32,309 bases of DNA from Oryzomicrobium sp. (GTDB lineage Bacteria > Pseudomonadota > Gammaproteobacteria > Burkholderiales > Rhodocyclaceae). This document shows positions 26,083 through 32,309 of this stretch, piece after piece; within the stretch, counting starts at the first letter, position 1, and each line of letters opens with the position of its first letter. The notes beneath the pieces were generated by a model. That model had not been told where the DNA came from and made no database searches. It saw only the letters and a list, made by a program, of their open reading frames with translations. The stretch spans positions 1-32,309 of the forward strand of contig NZ_JAJTBG010000022.1 in the NCBI RefSeq assembly GCF_021287045.1. The letters run 5' to 3'. The translations under genes were made by a program, and so were the position numbers.

Positions 26083-28656
26083 TCAGACCAGCATCGGCTC
26101 CCCGGCCGGCGACCAGGCGCCGTGCAGGATCTGGGGTTCGGGCCGGCCGATGTAGTAGCCCTGGGCCAGGTCCACGCCCATCCGCCGCAGTTCTTCCAGC
26201 ACCTCGGCACTCTCGACGAACTCCGCCACCACCTGGATGCCCAGTTCCTGGGCCAGGGACTGCATGCTCTGGACGAAGGCCCGGTCCCGCGGGCTTTGCA
26301 GGATGTTCATGACGAAGTCCCCCTCCACCTTCAGGTAGTCCACCGGGAAGTGGCGCAGGTAGTGGAAGGAGGAGAAGCCCGAACCGAAGTCGTCAATGGC
26401 CAGCTTGAAGCCGTCGAACTTCAGGTCGTTGAGGAAGCGCTGCACCAGGCTCAGGTTCTTCACCGTGTCGCGCTCGGTGATCTCGAACACGATGCGCGAC
26501 GGGTCCACCCCGGAATCGGCCACCACGCGGCGCACCGACTTGGCGAATTCGTTGAGCACCAGGGCCCGGGGCGACAGGTTGAGGAACATCAGGCCGTCGT
26601 GGCCGGCGTCGCGCAGACGGCCCAGGGCCTCCTCGATGATCAGGCAGTCGAGGCGGTGAATCACCCCCATCTTCTCGGCGATCTCGACGAACTCGTCGGC
26701 GCGCAGGATGCGTCCTTCCAGCGGCATCCGGCACAGCACCTCGTAGGCCGCCACGGTGTTACTGCGCACGTCCAGGATCGGCTGGAAGTGGGGCACCAGC
26801 TTGCGCTCCTCAATGGCGTTGAGGATCAGCACGCTCTTGTTGGAGATGTCGCGGAACACTTCCACCACGTCGTCGCTGGAGGGGATCGCCACCCGCTCCT
26901 TACCCTCGGCCTTGGCCCGGTACATCATGTTGTCGGCGAACAGGAACAGGTCCTTGGCCTCGGTGGCGTGCTCGGGGAAGACCGCCATGCCGATCGAGGC
27001 GGTGGCGCGGATCGGCGTCCCGTCCGGGCCGTCCAGGGTCATGTCGCGCACCGCATGGAGGATGCGGTGGGCCACTTCCGAGACCTGGGGCAGCTCGGCC
27101 TCGGGCAGGATCACCACGAATTCGTCGCCGCCGTAGCGGGCGAAGATGTCGCCCCCACGCAGCACGCCATGGACGGTGCGGGCGAAGAGCTGGAGGAAGC
27201 GGTCGCCGGTGGCGTGGTCGTAGTGGTCGTTGACCAGCTTGAAGTTGTCCAGGTCGATCAGCAGCACGCCGAAGGAGCAATCGTGGCGCTTGGCCCGGTC
27301 AATCTCGTAGCCGAGCAGCTCCCAGAACACCCGCTGGTTGAACAGGTCGGTGAGGGGGTCCCGGGTGGCGTAGTACTCCAGGTCCCGGGTGTATTTGTAG
27401 ATGGCCTTCACCGAGCCCACCACGTTGAGCAGGGTGGACAGCACCGAGTCGAGCACCAGGTGGCGAGTCTCGTCCTCCAGCTCGTTGGCGTGGACGCCCA
27501 CACCGACGATACCGCCGATCTTGGGGGTGTCGACGAAGAACGACTTGACGTGCAGGGCCAGGGTTTCCTCGTCCAGTTCCACTTCCGACGCGTCGGCCTC
27601 GGCCACGTGGTGGTTGATGTTGAAGTGGGTGTAGGCGGAGAAGCGCGGGTGGCGTTCCAGGATGTCGCGGATATGCCGCTCCACCTGGGCCCGGGCTCCG
27701 GCGTTGGGCGGGTTGAACCAGAAGATTTCCAGGTCGAACAACTCGTCGTCGATCTGGAACAGGGAGAACAGCAGGTGGGCGGGCATCACCTTGTTGATGT
27801 CGCGCACCAGATGGTTCACGTACTCGTGCCAGTCACGGATGATTTCCGAGGTGATGACGAATTTTTCCAGGAGGCCGATCTCGAAGGTCAGCATGTCCTT
27901 GTCCACCGCCACGGCGCGCAGGCGCTTCACCAGTTCCTCGACGGCGCCGAGAATGCGGTGGATCTCCTCGAAGCCGGACTCTTCCCGAGGGAATTCCAGC
28001 TTGCGCAGGTCGGCCACCGCGTTCACCTCGGCCACCCGGGCCTCGACCCCGTCCAAGGCCCGGCCGACCCGGCGGTTGACCAGGAACACGCCGAGCAGGG
28101 TGAGGAAGGCCGCCGGCAGCAGCCACCAGGCGGTCTGAGCGAGGAAGCCGCCGCGCAGACCGGTCAGGGCCGGGGTCAGGTCCTGGCGCACCTCGATCAC
28201 CCCCAGGGTGTCACCCACCGTGGCGTTGTGGTGGCAGCCCAGGCATTTTTCCTCGGCCTGGAGCGGGTAGAGCAGGCGGATGTTCTCGTCCTTGACCCGG
28301 TGGAAGGAGTGGCCGCTGAGCAGCACCTGCTCCAGCTCGGCATCCAGGGCGGGCTGCTCGATGGGTCCGTACAGAGCCTCGACCCGGGGGCCCCGGTAGA
28401 TCTGCACCATGCCCCCCTGGCCGGCGTTGGCCTCCCGGGTGCGGGCGACGAAGCGCTCGGCCTGGGCCCGGCTCCACCCGGTGGACATCAGTTCGTACAT
28501 GGCCACGAAGGTGGTGCGGGCGGTGGCCTCCGCCGATTCCCGGGCCTGGGTGGTCACCGCCACGTCGAAGGCGCGGGACACGGCCAGATAGCTACCGGCG
28601 AAAAGGACCGATCCGGTGAGGATCGAACCTGCGAGGATGAAGGTTCTGATTTTCAT
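26083..28656 (-). CDS. Membrane GGDEF-EAL protein with periplasmic c-type haem motif
   Basis: Makes and/or degrades cyclic di-GMP. The 857 residues run: membrane segment (about 5-25), periplasmic sensor (about 26-172) with C138-L-G-C-H142 for covalent haem, second membrane segment (about 174-194), linker, a GAF-like region (about 255-420), GGDEF domain with intact GGDEF (509-513) and I-site R500-G-G-D503, then an EAL domain (about 605-850). The EAL motif reads E639-V-L. The other catalytic positions (EITE 725-728, DDFGSG 755-760, K776, E812) are present, so phosphodiesterase activity is plausible. The ATG at 28656 is chosen because the signal anchor [10 protein letters not shown] starts there. 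It probably senses redox, oxygen or NO; that is inference. Confidence 0.92.
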   Translation of the reverse strand: MKIRTFILAGSILTGSVLFAGSYLAVSRAFDVAVTTQARESAEATARTTFVAMYELMSTGWSRAQAERFVARTREANAGQGGMVQIYRGPRVEALYGPIEQPALDAELEQVLLSGHSFHRVKDENIRLLYPLQAEEKCLGCHHNATVGDTLGVIEVRQDLTPALTGLRGGFLAQTAWWLLPAAFLTLLGVFLVNRRVGRALDGVEARVAEVNAVADLRKLEFPREESGFEEIHRILGAVEELVKRLRAVAVDKDMLTFEIGLLEKFVITSEIIRDWHEYVNHLVRDINKVMPAHLLFSLFQIDDELFDLEIFWFNPPNAGARAQVERHIRDILERHPRFSAYTHFNINHHVAEADASEVELDEETLALHVKSFFVDTPKIGGIVGVGVHANELEDETRHLVLDSVLSTLLNVVGSVKAIYKYTRDLEYYATRDPLTDLFNQRVFWELLGYEIDRAKRHDCSFGVLLIDLDNFKLVNDHYDHATGDRFLQLFARTVHGVLRGGDIFARYGGDEFVVILPEAELPQVSEVAHRILHAVRDMTLDGPDGTPIRATASIGMAVFPEHATEAKDLFLFADNMMYRAKAEGKERVAIPSSDDVVEVFRDISNKSVLILNAIEERKLVPHFQPILDVRSNTVAAYEVLCRMPLEGRILRADEFVEIAEKMGVIHRLDCLIIEEALGRLRDAGHDGLMFLNLSPRALVLNEFAKSVRRVVADSGVDPSRIVFEITERDTVKNLSLVQRFLNDLKFDGFKLAIDDFGSGFSSFHYLRHFPVDYLKVEGDFVMNILQSPRDRAFVQSMQSLAQELGIQVVAEFVESAEVLEELRRMGVDLAQGYYIGRPEPQILHGAWSPAGEPMLV

Positions 28657-28848
28657 GTTCGTATGGGCTCCCTCGGCCCGGCGTCCCGGGCCCGGCGGCT
28701 CCCGGAGCCGCCTTTCTGCCATTTATTTACCGCTGGCATATTACCGTAGCCACCTGCTTCGCCGCAGGAGATATTTGCCCTTCCGGACCGCGCCGGACCA
28801 CGGCTGCGGACCTTATTGCGCAGCGCAGCAGCGGGCGGGGCATCGCGG

Positions 28849-28854
28849 TACAAT
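28849..28854 (+). promoter_or_regulatory. Candidate -10 of fbp
   Basis: TACAAT (5/6) lies 47 bp upstream of the fbp ATG. The -35 region is poor and no CbbR-type T-N11-A site stands out. Confidence 0.5.
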
Positions 28855-28900
28855 CCGGCGCAGATTGTCGTCATCGCAGTTTCAGTTTCCGGAGTTTTCC

Positions 28901-29914
28901 ATGCGCCGCATCACCCTCACCCGCTTCCTGATCGAAGCCCAGCGCCAGCAAGGCGCCCAGAACAACGACCTGCGCCTGCTCATCGAGGTCGTGGCCCGGG
29001 CCTGCAAGGCCATTTCCGTGGCCATCGGCAAGGGCAGCCTGGGCGGTGTGCTCGGCGAGGCCGGCAGCGACAACGTGCAGGGCGAGGCGCAGAAGAAGCT
29101 CGACGTGATCTCCAACGAAATCCTGCTCGAAGCCAACGAGTGGGGCGGCCACCTGGCCGGCATGGCCTCCGAAGAAATGGAGCTGCCCCACGCCATCCCC
29201 AGCCACTACCCCCGCGGCGAATACCTGCTGCTGTTCGATCCCCTGGACGGCTCGTCCAACATCGACGTGAACATCTCGGTGGGCACCATCTTCTCGGTAC
29301 TCAAGTGCGCCGACAGCAGCTGCGACCTGCACGACCACGACTTCATGCAGAAGGGCACCCGGCAGGTGGCCGCCGGCTACACCGTCTACGGCCCCTCCAC
29401 CCTGCTGGTGCTGACCCTGGGCAACGGGGTGCATTGCTTCACCCTGGACCGGGAGCTGGGCTCCTTCGTACTCACCAGGGAAAACCTGTCGATCCCTGCC
29501 GACACCCGGGAATTCGCCATCAACATGTCCAACCAGCGCTTCTGGGAAAAACCCATGCAGCGCTACGTGAACGAACTGGTGGCCGGCAAGGAAGGCCCCC
29601 GCGGCACCGACTTCAACATGCGCTGGGTGGCCTCCATGGTGGCCGACGTGCATCGCATCCTGACCCGGGGCGGCATCTTCATGTACCCCCTGGACAGCAA
29701 GACCGTGGCCCAGGGCGGCAAGCTGCGCCTGATGTACGAGGCCAACCCGATGGCCTTCATCGTCGAGCAGGCCGGCGGCGCCGCCACCACCGGCCGGGAG
29801 CGTATCCTCGACCTGGAACCCACCGGCCTGCACCAGCGCGTGCCGGTGGTGCTTGGCTCGAAGAACGAGGTGGAGCGGGTCACCCGCTACCATCAAGAAG
29901 GCAGCGAAGGCTGA
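28901..29914 (+). CDS. fbp: Fructose-1,6-bisphosphatase, class 1
   Basis: Hydrolyses fructose 1,6-bisphosphate in gluconeogenesis and in the Calvin cycle. The 337 residues show the metal site E91-E92 and D113-P-L-D116-GSSN, then a complete C-terminal half with YPLDSK and [10 protein letters not shown]. The ATG at 28901 has GGAG 7 nt upstream. It is followed 19 bp later by prk, so it heads a carbon-fixation operon. Class 1 FBPases occur in all beta- and gammaproteobacteria, but the pairing with prk points to a Calvin-cycle role. Confidence 0.97.
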   Translation: MRRITLTRFLIEAQRQQGAQNNDLRLLIEVVARACKAISVAIGKGSLGGVLGEAGSDNVQGEAQKKLDVISNEILLEANEWGGHLAGMASEEMELPHAIPSHYPRGEYLLLFDPLDGSSNIDVNISVGTIFSVLKCADSSCDLHDHDFMQKGTRQVAAGYTVYGPSTLLVLTLGNGVHCFTLDRELGSFVLTRENLSIPADTREFAINMSNQRFWEKPMQRYVNELVAGKEGPRGTDFNMRWVASMVADVHRILTRGGIFMYPLDSKTVAQGGKLRLMYEANPMAFIVEQAGGAATTGRERILDLEPTGLHQRVPVVLGSKNEVERVTRYHQEGSEG

Positions 29915-29933
29915 TCGTCCCGGAGGCTCCGCC

Positions 29934-30809
29934 ATGTCGGTCAAGCACCCCATCATCGCCGTCACCGGGTCCTCGGGCTCGGGCACGACCACGGTCCGCC
30001 AGACCTTCGAGCGCATCTTCTGGCGCGAGAACGTCAAGGCCGTGCTGATCGACGGGGACAGCTACCACCGCTACATCCGGGCCGACATGCACAAGAAGGT
30101 GCAGGAGGCGGAGGCATCCGGCCACCGTCCTCCGTCGCACTTCGGGCCGGACGCCAACCTGCTGCCGGAACTGGAAATCCTCTTCCGCGACTACGCCGCC
30201 AGCGGTACCGGCCGGATGCGCCACTACGTGCATGACGAGGCCGATTCGCTCAAATGGGGCCAGCCCCTCGGCACCTTCACCGCCTGGGAGGACATCCCGG
30301 CGGGCACCGATCTGCTGTTCTACGAGGGCCTGCACGGAGGCGTGGTCACCGACACGGTAAACACGGCCCAGTACCCGGACCTGCTAATGGGGGTGGTGCC
30401 CACCATCAACCTGGAGTGGATTCAGAAGATTCACCGTGACACCCGCACCCGGGGCTATTCGCTGGAGGCGGTGACCCACACCATCCTGCGCCGCATGCAC
30501 GACTACGTGCACACCATCACCCCCCAGTTCTCGCGCACCCACATCAACTTCCAGCGGGTGCCGGTGGTGGACACCTCCAATCCCTTCATCGCCCGGGACA
30601 TCCCCAGCCAGGACGAGAGCTTCGTGGTGATCCGCTTCGCCAACCCGCGCGGCGTGGACTTCCCCTACCTGCTCAACATGATCGCCGACAGCTTCATGAG
30701 CCGGCCCAACACCATCGTCGTGCCCGGCGGCAAAATGAACCTGGCCATGGAACTGATCCTGACCCCCTTCGTCTGGCGCCTGATGGAGCGCCGCCACGGC
30801 GCCGGCTGA
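29934..30809 (+). CDS. prk: Phosphoribulokinase, class I (proteobacterial)
   Basis: Phosphorylates ribulose 5-phosphate to ribulose 1,5-bisphosphate, the Rubisco substrate. It has essentially no other role than the Calvin cycle. The 291 residues are the length of bacterial octameric PRK. The P-loop is GSSGSGTT (12-19), the LIDGDSYHRY substrate segment follows at about 38-47, and HFGPDANLL, FYEGLHGG and TRGYSLEAVTHTILRRM are all present. The ATG at 29934 has CGGAGG upstream. It lies 19 bp after fbp and 109 bp before tkt. No Rubisco gene is in the window. Confidence 0.97.
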   Translation: MSVKHPIIAVTGSSGSGTTTVRQTFERIFWRENVKAVLIDGDSYHRYIRADMHKKVQEAEASGHRPPSHFGPDANLLPELEILFRDYAASGTGRMRHYVHDEADSLKWGQPLGTFTAWEDIPAGTDLLFYEGLHGGVVTDTVNTAQYPDLLMGVVPTINLEWIQKIHRDTRTRGYSLEAVTHTILRRMHDYVHTITPQFSRTHINFQRVPVVDTSNPFIARDIPSQDESFVVIRFANPRGVDFPYLLNMIADSFMSRPNTIVVPGGKMNLAMELILTPFVWRLMERRHGAG

Positions 30810-30823
30810 CCCTCCCGGGCCCG

Positions 30824-30840
30824 GCGGCGCCCCGCGCCGC
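30824..30840 (+). terminator. Weak GC hairpin between prk and tkt
   Basis: A 7-bp stem (30824-30830 with 30834-30840, 3-nt loop) is followed only by TCTTG. It may be a weak terminator that lets fbp-prk and tkt be partly uncoupled. Confidence 0.3.
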
Positions 30841-30883
30841 TCTTGCCGCACTGCAAAATCTGTTCAACCCCCCTGTTTTGGCG

Positions 30884-30889
30884 GATAAT
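30884..30889 (+). promoter_or_regulatory. Candidate -10 of tkt
   Basis: GATAAT (5/6) lies about 30 nt before the proposed GTG start. The -35 region (TGTTCA, 30861-30866, 17-bp spacing) is a partial match. It suggests tkt has its own promoter inside the cluster. Confidence 0.5.
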
Positions 30890-30918
30890 TTCGGTTTTTG
30901 CTGATCTTGGCCGCCGCC

Positions 30919-32309
30919 GTGTCTTCTACCGCTTCCACCGCGTCTTCCGCACCCTCCGCATCCACCCAATTCCTGCTTTCCCCCCTGACCGGCGCCATCC
31001 GCGCCCTGGCCATGGATGCGGTGCAAAAAGCCAACTCCGGCCACCCGGGCATGCCCATGGGTATGGCCGAAATCGCCGAAGTCCTGTGGCGCCGCCACCT
31101 GAAGCACAACCCGGCCAATCCGCAATGGCCCGACCGCGACCGCTTCGTGCTGTCCAACGGCCACGGCTCCATGCTGCTCTACAGCCTGCTGCACCTGACC
31201 GGCTACGACGTCACCATCGACGACCTGAAGAACTTCCGCCAGCTGAATAGCCGCACCCCGGGCCACCCCGAAGTGGGCTACACCCCGGGCGTGGAAACCA
31301 CCACCGGCCCCCTGGGCCAGGGCATCACCAACGCCGTGGGCCTGGCCCTGGCGGAAAAAATCCTGGCCGCCGAATTCAACAAGCCCGGCCACGCCGTGGT
31401 CGACCACCACACCTACACCTTCCTCGGCGACGGCTGCCTGATGGAAGGCGTCTCCCACGAAGCCTGCTCCCTGGCCGGCACCCTGGGCCTGGGCAAGCTG
31501 ATCGCCTTCTACGACGACAACGGCATCTCCATCGACGGCCACATCGAAGGCTGGTTCACCGACGACACCCCGAAGCGCTTCGAAGCCTACGGTTGGCAGG
31601 TGATCCCCAACGTGGACGGCCATGACAGCGCCGCCATCGAGGCCGCCCTGCTCAAGGCCCAGGCCGAAACCGGCAAGCCCACCCTGATCTGCTGCAAGAC
31701 CAAGATCGGCATGGGCTCCCCCAACAAGGCCGACAGCCACGACGTGCACGGCTCCCCCCTGGGCGACGCCGAAATCGCCGCCACCCGCGCCGCCATCGGC
31801 TGGAACCACGCCCCCTTCGAAATCCCCGCCGACGTGTACGCGGCCTGGGACGGTAAGGCCAAGGGCGCCGAGGCCGAAGCCGCCTGGGATGCCCGCTTCG
31901 CCGCCTACACCGCCGCCTTCCCCACGGAAGCCGCCGAATTCATGCGCCGCATGAAGGGCGAGTTGCCGGCCAACTGGTCCCAGGTGGTGGACGCCTACAT
32001 CGCCGACACCGCCGCCAAGGCCGAAAACATCGCCACCCGCAAGGCCAGCCAGAACGCCATCGCCGCCCTGGTGCCCAGCCTGCCGGAAGTGGTGGGCGGC
32101 TCCGCCGACCTGGCCGGTTCCAACCTGACCCTGTGGAAGGGCGCCAAGGGCGTCACCGCCAAGGACGGTGGCAACTACATCTATTACGGCGTGCGCGAGT
32201 TCGGCATGACCGCCATCGCCAACGGCCTGGCCCTGCACGGCGGGCTGATCCCCTACACCGCCACCTTCCTGGTGTTCTCCGACTACGCCCGCAACGCCAT
32301 CCGCATGGC
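30919..32309 (+). CDS. tkt: Transketolase, 5' part (runs off the window)
   Basis: Transfers two-carbon units on thiamine diphosphate in the pentose phosphate and Calvin cycles. About 463 of the usual ~670 residues are present. The TPP domain is complete: [56 protein letters not shown] and [10 protein letters not shown]. The pyrimidine domain starts at [10 protein letters not shown] and the frame is open at the window end. The GTG at 30919 is proposed; an in-frame TTG at 30907 is possible, and the first ATG (31015) is too far inside the conserved region. No Shine-Dalgarno is visible. The first ~16 residues are Ser/Thr/Ala-rich and unconserved. Confidence 0.93.
   Translation, partial: MSSTASTASSAPSASTQFLLSPLTGAIRALAMDAVQKANSGHPGMPMGMAEIAEVLWRRHLKHNPANPQWPDRDRFVLSNGHGSMLLYSLLHLTGYDVTIDDLKNFRQLNSRTPGHPEVGYTPGVETTTGPLGQGITNAVGLALAEKILAAEFNKPGHAVVDHHTYTFLGDGCLMEGVSHEACSLAGTLGLGKLIAFYDDNGISIDGHIEGWFTDDTPKRFEAYGWQVIPNVDGHDSAAIEAALLKAQAETGKPTLICCKTKIGMGSPNKADSHDVHGSPLGDAEIAATRAAIGWNHAPFEIPADVYAAWDGKAKGAEAEAAWDARFAAYTAAFPTEAAEFMRRMKGELPANWSQVVDAYIADTAAKAENIATRKASQNAIAALVPSLPEVVGGSADLAGSNLTLWKGAKGVTAKDGGNYIYYGVREFGMTAIANGLALHGGLIPYTATFLVFSDYARNAIRM

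Overview
The window is a GC-rich (roughly two-thirds G+C by eye) chromosomal segment of a betaproteobacterium, most likely of the Rhodocyclales/Azospira-Dechloromonas-Thauera type. The evidence is the gene content (homodimeric AceE with a lipoyl-domain dihydrolipoamide dehydrogenase, a Sua5-type TsaC, a proteobacterial phosphoribulokinase) and the gene order. The species assignment is inference. I see no phage, transposase, integron or CRISPR. Almost everything is a housekeeping or metabolic gene, so the interest lies in regulatory sequence and in one operon.

Layout. (1) 1-300: a DUF2188-type small gene that appears frameshifted near its 3' end. (2) 563-716: tRNA-Ala(CGC) on the minus strand with a perfect-consensus promoter and its own terminator. 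(3) 748-4464: minus-strand operon folD-purE-purK-sua5 (one-carbon, purine and tRNA t6A synthesis), preceded by a terminator-like hairpin in the leader. (4) 4462-5289: an orphan IorA-like protein lacking the usual TPP and Fe-S domains. (5) 5661-11817: aceE-aceF-lpdA pyruvate dehydrogenase operon with three near-identical lipoyl domains. It is preceded by overlapping palindromes and a strongly structured 5' leader, and closed by a strong terminator. (6) 11977-13680: a conserved-looking unknown protein with a PilZ-like motif.

(7) 13623-17565: the most interesting region. A minus-strand operon encodes a PlcP-type metallophosphoesterase, a GT4 glycosyltransferase, diacylglycerol kinase DgkA and a second GT4. 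It starts just downstream of four tandem 11-bp-spaced PhoB-type half-sites. I read it as a phosphate-starvation membrane-lipid remodelling system: phospholipid to diacylglycerol, then to glycolipid, with DgkA returning diacylglycerol to phosphatidate. The divergent neighbours are rpiA and then phoU, and a polyphosphate:AMP phosphotransferase lies 5 kb further on.

(8) 19502-25915: hupB, yggX, argA, pap (PPK2), rsmE, a thioredoxin-fold protein and an inositol-monophosphatase-family enzyme. (9) 25991-26045: a very long intergenic hairpin. (10) 26083-28656: a membrane GGDEF-EAL protein with a periplasmic CxxCH haem motif. (11) 28901-32309: fbp, prk and the 5' part of tkt, a Calvin-Benson cassette that continues past the window edge and implies CO2-fixation potential.

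Gene-free stretches over 300 bases are 296-598 (tRNA terminator, otherwise nothing recognised), 5290-5660 (PDH control region) and 19157-19501 (phoU/hupB intergenic with hairpin and repeats).
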